Source of the DNA: Holophagaceae bacterium
Lineage (GTDB): Bacteria > Acidobacteriota > Holophagae > Holophagales > Holophagaceae
NCBI GenBank assembly: GCA_025353305.1
Contig: JANXQX010000328.1
Span: 1-11,227 of the forward strand
DNA: 11,227 bases
Reading direction: 5' to 3'
In this document: positions 5,581-11,227 of the stretch, piece after piece
Layout of the letters: each line of letters opens with the position of its first letter
How positions within the stretch are numbered: the stretch's first letter is position 1
Made by a program: the position numbers and the translations under genes
Notes under the pieces: model-generated
Databases searched by the model: none
Seen by the model: only the letters and a program-made list of their open reading frames with translations
What the model was told of the DNA's origin: nothing

Positions 5581-6406
5581 GAAGTCAGTCCCCGACTGGG
5601 TGCGTGATGTTCCGCATGGAGGTTTTCAGGCGGGAATCAGAAAGGGCCTACCCTTTTGGATGAACACCCACCGGCAAGCGTGGCGCACGATCTGTGGGGC
5701 GTTGGTCGCAGCTCCACAGGAATGGGTCTACGCAGATGAACTTGAGAAGAGCGATAAATCTATGGCTGCACAGGTTCGGCCAAGGCTTGAGGAAGTCCTC
5801 CGGGAAATCAAACCTGCGGACATGATCTGGGCTTGGGCAGTGACAGAAGTCCTGCCCTGGGACAGAACCTTCAACGTTGCGGCGGTCCGCCCCTGGAGGG
5901 ATGAGCAGTTGAACCAATTTTTGGCAGATTGCCGCAATCCCCTATCTCTTCCCCTGCCAAAGGATATTGAATTTCACCTCGCATCGACAGATGAAGAACA
6001 GCCCAAACAGCCTTGGGCGCTTCCCATCAGAACGTACGATGCCTCCTTGGCAAAGATCCGCTTCCGCGTCCTCGTGGACCATAGCACCAACAGCGAATCG
6101 CGATTCACCGGCTCCAAGACGGTGGTGGCGGGCCCCACGGATCCAGGAGATATGACCTATTGGGCCGCCGTGGTTCAGACCGTCACCGGTACGGAGCTAG
6201 TTGTCTTGAAATCCGCGAAGGAGGAGGAACTGGGCTATGGGGGACCAGCCACTCTCTGGGCCTGGGGAACAGAGGTCGATGTGATGCTTCCTGTCCCGGC
6301 CATCAGGATCGACCCATCATGGGAGCAACTACCTCGAATCATCACGTACTGCCAGCAGTCGGATCTCCTCTACGAGGCTCAACGTGAACACCCGGGTTTA
6401 CGTTGA
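5564..6406 (+). CDS. Unknown protein coupled to the relaxase gene
   Basis: This gene encodes 280 aa. ATG 5564 has a strong AAGGAG site (5551-5556) with 7-base spacing and lies inside the relaxase gene, giving a 17-bp overlap and probable translational coupling. The protein is soluble and tryptophan-rich (DWVRDVP, WMNTHRQAW, MIWAWAVTEVLPWDRTF, MTYWAAVVQ, LWAWGTEVDVMLPVP). It has no signal peptide, clear membrane span or known motif that I can name. The N-terminal half looks helical, while residues 160-250 look strand-rich. Conserved coupling with a relaxase would suggest a relaxosome or transfer role, but this is inferred from position only. Its end lies 19 bp from the end of the convergent toxin gene. 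Confidence 0.7.
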   Translation: MGFGNKKSVPDWVRDVPHGGFQAGIRKGLPFWMNTHRQAWRTICGALVAAPQEWVYADELEKSDKSMAAQVRPRLEEVLREIKPADMIWAWAVTEVLPWDRTFNVAAVRPWRDEQLNQFLADCRNPLSLPLPKDIEFHLASTDEEQPKQPWALPIRTYDASLAKIRFRVLVDHSTNSESRFTGSKTVVAGPTDPGDMTYWAAVVQTVTGTELVVLKSAKEEELGYGGPATLWAWGTEVDVMLPVPAIRIDPSWEQLPRIITYCQQSDLLYEAQREHPGLR

Positions 6407-6425
6407 GCCCCCCAATTGATGTGAC

Positions 6426-7052
6426 CTAAACCTGCACGAGATCTCGTCCATCCCACTGGAGACTGACCGATGGCAGCGGCAGTCCATCTTCAACCAAGGT
6501 GGCTCTGAAAACGGCTGTACAGACGCCACCGGGCTTCCGCACTGACCTGAAGGTGATGCCCTCGGCGCTGGCAGTCCGCACCTCGGCCCCAAACGCTTGT
6601 GCTGGGCTCCAATCGTCCTTCAGGTGCAGCTTGGGGAAGCCCACGCGAACATCCACCGTTTCACCCTTCAGAATGAACAGGGAGAGCTGGAAGGTGTGGA
6701 TCTTGGTTTTCTCCGCGGAGGTCTCGCGCAGCCTCTCTGCGAGGTGGAAGGAGACTTCGGCCAAGCTGGTCTCATCTGAGTCGGCCATGTACACGGCAGG
6801 ATAGGACCCATCACTGAAACGGCTGATAGAGAAGGAAGAGCCAGAAGACCCTAGGTAGGCCTTCAGCCTGGAAAGGGGGCTGGCCAAGCGATCCACGACA
6901 GGTAGCCGATACCGAGCCATGAAGTTCTGCACGCCCTCCCGTTCCTCTGGCTCGGTGTGTCGATCGACGGCAGAGGGTTCCCTGAGGGCACGCAGGTTGA
7001 AGACCTTGCTGCCCTCGTGGTGATGGGTTGGGATCGGCGACTCTGCAGTCAC
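6426..7052 (-). CDS. RES-domain toxin of a type II TA system
   Basis: This gene encodes 208 aa. RES-domain toxins (MbcT, Res) degrade NAD+ and so stop growth until bound by their Xre/MbcA antitoxin. The start is GTG at 7052, whose bases overlap the antitoxin stop (GTGA), the usual coupled arrangement. The reading frame is open far upstream across the antitoxin gene, but that part is a shadow. RES signatures are visible: an early FNLRALRE arginine segment; SRFSDGSYPAVYMADS with R78 and Y88; SLAEVSFHL with E99; and the C-terminal EGITFRSVRKPGGVCTAVF block with S170. Together these give the R-E-S residues for which the domain is named. Length is usual for the family. It points toward, and nearly meets, the relaxase operon. 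Confidence 0.88.
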   Translation of the reverse strand: MTAESPIPTHHHEGSKVFNLRALREPSAVDRHTEPEEREGVQNFMARYRLPVVDRLASPLSRLKAYLGSSGSSFSISRFSDGSYPAVYMADSDETSLAEVSFHLAERLRETSAEKTKIHTFQLSLFILKGETVDVRVGFPKLHLKDDWSPAQAFGAEVRTASAEGITFRSVRKPGGVCTAVFRATLVEDGLPLPSVSLQWDGRDLVQV

Positions 7053-7534
7053 GCCCAGCCGCCGTAGGAAGCCTTGAGGTAGTTCAGAGTGGTGAACATC
7101 CCTTCCATCCGGCCTGCGAGGAGCAGGTCCAGCGGAGCCTTCCCCCCGAAGATTGGGGCCGTGTTGGGAGAACGCAGCCAGTCGCCGGTGTCCCCAACCA
7201 AGTCTCCAGCCAGCTCGACGATCAAGAGGAAGTAACCCAGCCGGTCCTCGGAATCGAGGTTTAGGGAGGGGGCGGGCTGCTTTAGGGAGTCGAAATACTT
7301 GGTCTTCCCTAGGTTGATGATCTTCAACTTCTGGTCGGTGACCATGCCTAGGCTCTCCGTGACCCGGTTGAAGGTCCTGAGCGCGGCCGCCAGAGAGGTG
7401 AGCTTGGGCACGGTCGGAGTCGTCGGCCGGTGCTCCAGCACCGCTCCAGAACCTCGTTTGAAGCTGGGGCCGACAGCCGACTTCATCGTCGCGGCCTTGG
7501 ATTTGGCTTTGGCTTTCTTGAGCATGGTCTTCAC
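7049..7534 (-). CDS. MbcA/ParS/Xre-type antitoxin of the RES toxin
   Basis: This gene encodes 161 aa from GTG 7534; GGAG lies 7 bases upstream on the minus strand. An ATG at 7525 is an alternative (158 aa). The first 45 residues are lysine-rich and probably disordered (MLKKAKAKSKAATMKS). Residues 48-115 form the helical Xre-like part. Residues 118-155 are the toxin-binding domain formerly called DUF2384, with DWLRSPNTAPIFGGKAPLD and LLLAGRMEGMFTTLNYL. It neutralises the RES toxin encoded directly downstream by covering its active site and probably represses the operon. Stop and toxin start overlap by 4 bases. The long basic N-terminal tail is unusual and may be a DNA-binding or degradation-sensitive extension. 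Confidence 0.88.
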   Translation of the reverse strand: MKTMLKKAKAKSKAATMKSAVGPSFKRGSGAVLEHRPTTPTVPKLTSLAAALRTFNRVTESLGMVTDQKLKIINLGKTKYFDSLKQPAPSLNLDSEDRLGYFLLIVELAGDLVGDTGDWLRSPNTAPIFGGKAPLDLLLAGRMEGMFTTLNYLKASYGGWA

Positions 7535-7541
7535 CTTCCAT

Positions 7542-8330
7542 CTCCAGTGTAGTCCGTAATAGAACTTACGCTACGAAAACGGAATCAGAGGCGAGGGCAC
7601 CCCGCTCAGATCGACTCTGGCAACCCTGCCCGCTGGAGGGCGTTGTTGCTTGCCTTGGATGGTCCGGTGTCCGGGCTCTCTTGACTGGGGCCGGGCTGCC
7701 GTCCTGTCCTGTGGCCAGGCCGGTTCCTCGCCCTCCAAACCCCAGACCCAAAGTGCCGACGCCAGGGGGTAACCCCCCTGCCCTGTCGGCCAGGGTCTGC
7801 TGGGGTTTGGACCCCCGTCAAGGGGAGTCCTCCCTGGCTGGACCTCCCTGAAGCCTAGAATGGGTTCATGGATGAACCCCTGAAAGTCGGACATTTTTGC
7901 GCAACGACTCCTTCTAAGTTCTCGCATTGCGCAAAAGCGCCTCCGCCTCTCGGTGAATGCGCGAACTAATTCTTCCCAGCCCCCAGAGGCCGCTGATGGA
8001 GGACGAGGGGACCATCTGTGCAATGAGCCATGTGAGGGGGAATCTCTGCGGCGACCTCGAACATTGCACAATCAGGTACCCCGTCGACCTCCAATCGAAT
8101 CCGGGTCGCTGCACCAACGCAGGTGGCCCTGGTGGCCGATGCCCGCCATCACCTGGCGCGAATGGCTAGATCCTTACAGAGCCAATACGCCTGCAATGGT
8201 CAACAACGTGCCAAAACAGCGAAAGAAACCCTGAATTGACAGTACAAGACAATGTCCTAGGCTGATCATACCGGCTAAAAACAGCCTGAAAAATGTAAAA
8301 GACGCAATAAACGGCGAAAGAGAGCCTGTA
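7542..8330. other. Structured non-coding region with small hairpins and repeats
   Basis: About 790 bp holds no gene I can support. The reading frames here have arginine/proline-rich, low-quality products. Seen instead are perfect small hairpins at 7763-7780 (CAGGGGG/CCCCCTG), 7781-7795 (CCCTG/CAGGG), 7802-7815 (GGGGT/ACCCC) and 7862-7879 (GGGTTCAT GG ATGAACCC). There is also an inverted pair TTTTGCGCAA (7895-7904) / TTGCGCAAAA (7927-7936), and a second pair TGTGCAATG (8017-8025) / CATTGCACA (8062-8070). The right end is AT-richer and holds a promoter-like TTGACA. An origin of replication, regulatory RNA or operator cluster are all possible. Confidence 0.5.
8236..8263 (+). promoter_or_regulatory. 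Possible promoter for the XRE regulator
   Basis: A perfect -35 hexamer TTGACA (8236-8241) lies 16 bp before a weak -10 candidate TAGGCT (8258-8263), in AT-richer DNA about 70 bp upstream of the regulator start. The -10 is poor, so only the -35 match is notable. Confidence 0.3.
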
Positions 8331-8648
8331 ATGGCATTCGAGTATTTGACCATTGCTGAACTCGCGGGCGAATTGGGAACGAGGATTCGGGACCTCCGAG
8401 TTCGCCATCGGTTCAATCAGGAGGAACTGGCCGTCCTCGCAGGTCTTGGTGTGCGGGCTGTCCGTGACCTGGAGCGAGGAAAGGGCTCCACTGTGGATTC
8501 GCTCCTGAAGGTTCTCAAGGCCCTAGATTCACTTGATGGGCTCGACTACTTGGCTCCGAGGCCTTCGGTCGATCCTATGGCTCTCCTGAGGCAGCGTGCG
8601 CCCCTTGTTCGTGTTCGTAAGACCCGCAAGCAGAAAGGCGAATTGTAA
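8331..8648 (+). CDS. XRE-family HTH regulator (HipB-like)
   Basis: This gene encodes 105 aa from ATG 8331 with a purine-rich AAAGAGAG upstream. Residues 13-70 form a helix-turn-helix of the XRE/HipB type: LGTRIRDLRVRHRFNQEELA, then LAGLGVRAVRDLERGKG as the recognition part, then STVDSLLKVLKALDSL. The tail is basic (RVRKTRKQKGEL). Such proteins repress promoters through inverted repeats and are often the antitoxin half of HipBA. No HipA kinase follows here; the next gene is on the opposite strand. It may bind the dyads upstream (7895-8070) or downstream (8724-8750). A stand-alone mobile-element regulator is the safest call. Confidence 0.8.
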   Translation: MAFEYLTIAELAGELGTRIRDLRVRHRFNQEELAVLAGLGVRAVRDLERGKGSTVDSLLKVLKALDSLDGLDYLAPRPSVDPMALLRQRAPLVRVRKTRKQKGEL

Positions 8649-8723
8649 ATCCGAACGTTGTCGATGCCCGAATTTGGGGGCAGCAGGTTCCTTTGGGGAG
8701 TCTGCCGCCTAGGTCAGGGGAGG

Positions 8724-8750
8724 CTTGATATCGCAATTTGCGACATCAAG
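8724..8750. repeat. 27-bp near-perfect palindrome between convergent genes
   Basis: Arms CTTGATATCGCAA (8724-8736) and TTGCGACATCAAG (8738-8750) surround a single T, with 12 of 13 positions complementary. It lies between the end of the XRE gene and the end of the minus-strand esterase gene. It could be a bidirectional terminator (no T-run on the plus side) or a protein-binding dyad. Confidence 0.55.
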
Positions 8751-8776
8751 TTGTGCTCATGGGATGGATGGAACCG

Positions 8777-10180
8777 TCACGGATGAACAGCTTTACTTCC
8801 GGGATTGACCATCTGGTGGGCCGCGGTGCTGACAGGGAAGGAAATTACGCCGACGTATGCCATCGCGGGAACCGTGTTGGTGAAACAATGGCCGGGATTG
8901 AGCGTTTCATAGATGGCGCTGATCACGAACTCAGTCCGAGTGAAGCCCAGGTGGGACACTGACTTTGTGGTGAAGAATACGGGCTTCGAGAACACCGAGG
9001 AGGCGAGTGCATTCAAGCAATCCGGGTGGATCGCGGGAGCCGTAGCCGGCTGGAATGGGGAGACAGAACCGTCCTTGCCCACGACGTGGGCCCGAAAGGT
9101 TCCTTTCCCCGTCATGGTCGCGATGGGGGCGTACCCATCGCCCAGCCACGTGCTGAGGATGCTGCCGGCGTTCCCCCAGGTGCTTGGAAAGCCGATGGGG
9201 TCGCCATCGAGGTAGCTGATCCGGCCGACGTGGGCGTTATGAGCCCAGAAGACCCCGACGCCGGTGGCGGGGATCTTGCCATCCATGAGGATCTTGATGT
9301 TCTCGGCCATCCCAGCGTCTCGTGGGCCGTTGATGATCGTATTGAAAGGACCATCGCCCAGCTTGTTCACGAGGGCCGCCGCGAACTTTCCGTTGGCTGC
9401 TTCGTCTTGCTGCAGGTTCCTGACCAGGACATTCGCCATGACTGCTGCTTCTACTTGCCCAGGGACTGCGGGAGCAACCCCGTCGACCACGAGCCGAATG
9501 TTGGCGGCTGCACCGACGCAGGCGGCTCTGCTCGCTGGCGTCTGGGTTTTCGGATCTTGGAAGTAGGCCGCGCAGACGGCGAGCTCAGAATCTAGCTTCA
9601 GATCGTTGGCAGCGCAGAACGATTTGAGGAGCGTGGTCGGATCCGCGGGGCCCGGCCAGATGACATTGTCCACGCCGTAGATCTCGATCTTGGTTCCAAC
9701 CGAGGTGCCCTGATTAAACGTTCGGACTGCCCGGAAGAAGTCCACGAACTCGTGGGTCTTGTGGACGCCATAGAGCCCATCCATCGCTTTGGGGAGATCG
9801 CCGTCCTCCCCAATTCCCTGGACGAACCGGTTGATCGGAGCGACGGACCCGAACTGATCCTCCAGGAAGACCACCACTCGGCCTTTCCTGGCCATGGCGA
9901 GGATGATGTTCCCGAGGAGTGTCTGAATCTCGGATGTCCCATGGGTCCCTTCCCCGAGACTCACCAGCCGTTTCCCTTCGATGGCCTTCAGCAGGGCGGG
10001 AGGGACAACCTCCGGCCCACTGAATGTCTGCCCATGTGCCTTGATGTCGGCTCGGATCTGGGCCCGCATACGGCGGTTGATGGCCTCCTCCTTACCTGCG
10101 GCGACGGCAGGGGAACAGAGGTAGACCGCCATGGCGAGGACAGCCCTTCCGTAACAGGTGTGTGCTCGAACTGGATCCAT
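8777..10180 (-). CDS. Exported erythromycin-esterase-family protein
   Basis: This gene encodes 467 aa. Erythromycin esterases (EreA/B) open the macrolide lactone ring by metal-independent hydrolysis, but the family includes many enzymes of unknown substrate. I chose ATG 10180 because GGAGAG (10186-10191) sits 5 bases upstream and a signal peptide follows (AVLAMAVYLCSPAVAAGK, cleavage near AVA). The frame is open to 10267. Family motifs: LGEGTHGTSE at 75-84 with E77 and H80; VFLEDQF with E107; RDAGMAENIKIL at 287-298 (Ere: RDxxMAxN); and FWAHNAHVGR with H314 and H317. All residues considered important in Ere enzymes appear to be present. Known Ere resistance enzymes are cytoplasmic, so an exported form suggests a periplasmic or secreted role and possibly another substrate. 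It is divergent from the XRE gene at 10295. Confidence 0.82.
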   Translation of the reverse strand: MDPVRAHTCYGRAVLAMAVYLCSPAVAAGKEEAINRRMRAQIRADIKAHGQTFSGPEVVPPALLKAIEGKRLVSLGEGTHGTSEIQTLLGNIILAMARKGRVVVFLEDQFGSVAPINRFVQGIGEDGDLPKAMDGLYGVHKTHEFVDFFRAVRTFNQGTSVGTKIEIYGVDNVIWPGPADPTTLLKSFCAANDLKLDSELAVCAAYFQDPKTQTPASRAACVGAAANIRLVVDGVAPAVPGQVEAAVMANVLVRNLQQDEAANGKFAAALVNKLGDGPFNTIINGPRDAGMAENIKILMDGKIPATGVGVFWAHNAHVGRISYLDGDPIGFPSTWGNAGSILSTWLGDGYAPIATMTGKGTFRAHVVGKDGSVSPFQPATAPAIHPDCLNALASSVFSKPVFFTTKSVSHLGFTRTEFVISAIYETLNPGHCFTNTVPAMAYVGVISFPVSTAAHQMVNPGSKAVHP

Positions 10181-10233
10181 TCCCACTCTCCATTGCCGTT
10201 CATGAACTTTCCGGCCTGTATTGCCTTGAGGTC

Positions 10234-10275
10234 TCACACGAATGTGATGTATATACTGTAGAGTCATTCATCACA
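10234..10275. promoter_or_regulatory. Operator/promoter region between esterase and XRE genes
   Basis: The divergent intergenic region holds a perfect dyad TCACA-CGAA-TGTGA (10234-10247) and a second dyad TGTGATG (10243-10249) / CATCACA (10269-10275) that encloses a -10-like TATACT (10252-10257). Such overlapping dyads are typical operators of small XRE repressors, which would control both the divergent esterase gene and their own gene. No good -35 is seen at the usual distance on either strand. Confidence 0.45.
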
Positions 10276-10294
10276 TCACAACCACTCTGGCTCC

Positions 10295-10543
10295 GTGGCT
10301 AGACGTGGTCCAAAGCTCGGAGATGCTCAGCTCCTCTTCGCGAAGAACCTTCGCCTCGCGAGGTGCGCCCTTGGAATCTCCCAGGAAGAGTTAGGGTTCC
10401 AAAGTGGACTCCACCGCACCTACATCAGCGTGGTCGAAAAGGGAGACACCAACATCTCCATCCGGAACTTGGAGAAGTTGGCTGCTGCCGTCGGGGTTCC
10501 GCTCCATGAGCTTCTCAACCCGAGGTGGGAACCGTCCGCATAG
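10295..10543 (+). CDS. XRE-family HTH regulator
   Basis: This gene encodes 82 aa starting at GTG 10295. There is no ATG in the open frame, which begins after a TAG at 10259-10261, and the ribosome-binding site is weak. Nearly the whole protein is one XRE helix-turn-helix: FAKNLRLARCALGISQEELG, then SGLHRTYISVVEKGDTNIS with the SGLHRTYIS recognition helix, then LEKLAAAVGVPLHELLNP. This is the common single-domain repressor type found on plasmids, phages and near restriction or toxin genes. It is divergent from the exported esterase gene, with dyads between them, so autoregulation and control of the esterase are plausible. It could also be the separated DNA-binding partner of the antitoxin-like gene downstream. 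Confidence 0.82.
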   Translation: MARRGPKLGDAQLLFAKNLRLARCALGISQEELGFQSGLHRTYISVVEKGDTNISIRNLEKLAAAVGVPLHELLNPRWEPSA

Positions 10544-10699
10544 CCGATTCGGTCCTCCGTCCACAATCAACTACATAGGTGGCCGCAAGGCTGATCCCGC
10601 TGCCGTTTTGGAAGCCTTCCATGGAGGCCGACCTGCCTCACATGAACCCGGTTCCCTCGAAGGACCTCGGGCAATAGAGTGGGGGCGGGGATTCTACTG

Positions 10700-11041
10700 A
10701 TGGACGAACGCACCAAGAGGATAGGCCTACAGACTTTCTTCCGAATCATGGCGGCTTGGGGTCTCCATGAAGATGACGGGCTGAAGTTACTTGGCCTTGA
10801 TCGCATGCCGGAGGCGGGCGCACTCACGGTCGACCAACTCGAGCGAATCTCTCACACACTTTCCATATTCAAGGCACTGCACACCCTGCTGAATGAGGCC
10901 TCGGCCGATGCGTGGATTCAGAAACCCAACCAGGCCCCACTATTTGGGGGTAAGGCCGCTCTGGACCTCCTGAAAGCAGGGACACAGGGATTCCGGGAGG
11001 TCCGACTGTACCTCACTGGGCAGGTCGAAGGTTTCTATTAG
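10700..11041 (+). CDS. Second MbcA/ParS/Xre-type antitoxin, no toxin seen downstream
   Basis: This gene encodes 113 aa from ATG 10700, with GGGG at 10687-10690. A GTG at 10679 is possible but poorly supported. The N-terminal part (FFRIMAAWGLHEDDGLKLLGL, then ALTVDQLERISHTLSIFKAL) matches the Xre-like helical domain of MbcA/ParS antitoxins. The C-terminal part (DAWIQKPNQAPLFGGKAAL and DLLKAG) is the toxin-binding domain. It shares the W-x-x-PNxAP-x-FGGKAxLDLLxAG core with the antitoxin at 7049-7534 but is otherwise divergent. A RES toxin gene normally follows at once; the 186 bases left in the window show none. It may be an orphan antitoxin, or its toxin may lie beyond a disruption. The 156-bp gap after the XRE gene holds no gene I can support. 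Confidence 0.8.
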   Translation: MDERTKRIGLQTFFRIMAAWGLHEDDGLKLLGLDRMPEAGALTVDQLERISHTLSIFKALHTLLNEASADAWIQKPNQAPLFGGKAALDLLKAGTQGFREVRLYLTGQVEGFY

Positions 11042-11227
11042 CCGTTCTGGGTGGAGTCAGCTAGGTGTAGGTGTCAATCATTGGGGAGAACGTCAAGGCA
11101 GCTTCCGTGTACGGGGAAGCGATTTACGCAGCGATTGTTGGGATCGGATCCGCTTGAAGGCCGACCCAGCCGGCTCCACAAGACCCGCGCCAATCTCCCT
11201 CTGGCCCAAGGCAAGGATCTTAAGAAG
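11042..11227 (+). other. Window end, no confident gene
   Basis: Two weak possibilities: a 28-codon frame GTG 11071 to TGA 11157 with a protein-like product (IIGENVKAASVYGEAIYAA), and another frame open from about TTG 11081 to the window edge ending in ...HKTRANLPLAQGKDLKK. Neither shows RES-toxin motifs. A small hairpin GCTTCC (11101-11106) / GGAAGC (11115-11120) is present. These may be remnants of a broken gene or the start of a gene continuing beyond the window. Confidence 0.3.

Noticed and set aside
7053..7541. N-terminal extension of the RES toxin to a 371-aa protein
   Set aside because: The extra residues are antisynchronous translation of the antitoxin gene in another frame. The antitoxin has clear family motifs, and a GTG overlapping its stop gives a normal-length RES toxin.
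7838..7856. Similarity of CTGGACCTCCCTGAAGCC to a piece of the second antitoxin gene (10963-10979)
   Set aside because: Short gapped match between non-coding and coding DNA with no extension on either side; most likely chance.
7571..8071. 166-aa minus-strand frame in the intergenic region
   Set aside because: Arg/Pro/Ser-rich product without domain. The DNA under it is full of hairpins and inverted repeats, which is better explained as non-coding.
10404..10700. 98-aa frame whose TGA overlaps the ATG of the second antitoxin
   Set aside because: Its first half lies over the XRE gene in another frame and has Ser/Thr/Pro-rich shadow composition. The second half in the gap has no start codon with a ribosome-binding site. 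The TGATG overlap alone is not enough.
1..11227. CRISPR array, tRNA or rRNA genes
   Set aside because: No regularly spaced direct repeats of 23-40 bp and no cloverleaf or rRNA-like segment were seen on reading both strands.

Overview
The window is high-GC bacterial DNA with the composition of an accessory region. It carries recombination sites, an insertion sequence, conjugation-type genes, a toxin-antitoxin pair and several small regulators. No taxonomic marker gene is present. The G+C richness and the small exported 'GTW...SPDGKTL' protein at the left end fit an Acidobacteriota-like (for example Holophaga/Geothrix-type) host. That is a weak inference.

Left part (1-1671): a small exported protein of unknown function (145-642) is followed at once by a site that looks like an integron core (GTTAGGC at 667-673). 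From there runs a visibly AT-richer gene cassette (about 668-1481). It encodes one protein split over two frames, whose C-terminal half is a helix-hairpin-helix DNA-binding domain. The cassette ends in a clear attC-like site (1365-1488, GCCTAAC ... GTTAGGC). A second cassette begins at 1482 with an almost leaderless ORF that is cut off by an insertion sequence. No integron integrase is in the window.

IS (1672-3052): a complete IS256-family element with 27-bp imperfect inverted repeats and an intact DDE transposase. Its flanks carry no exact target duplication. It sits at the junction between the cassettes and a different, higher-GC module, so it may have mediated a rearrangement.

Mobilization module (3053-6406): a candidate oriT (12-bp-arm palindrome followed by a nick-like sequence and a CCCCTATAGGGG palindrome) lies just upstream of a predicted ribbon-helix-helix accessory protein. 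Next come a possible 57-aa ORF, a divergent TrwC/MOBF-like relaxase that lacks the usual helicase domain, and a translationally coupled 280-aa protein of unknown function. The genes are closely spaced or overlapping and look like one operon.

Stability and regulation part (6426-11227): a convergent RES toxin / MbcA-ParS-Xre antitoxin pair (minus strand, toxin start overlapping the antitoxin stop); about 790 bp of non-coding DNA rich in small hairpins and TTGCRCAA-type repeats; and an XRE regulator. A secreted erythromycin-esterase-family protein on the minus strand is divergent from a second XRE regulator, with dyad-symmetric sequence between them. A second MbcA/ParS-type antitoxin has no recognisable RES toxin downstream. 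The right part reads as a fragment of a mobilizable plasmid or integrated element carrying an addiction system, a possible anti-addiction gene and a hydrolase-like cargo gene. No replication or integrase gene is visible.
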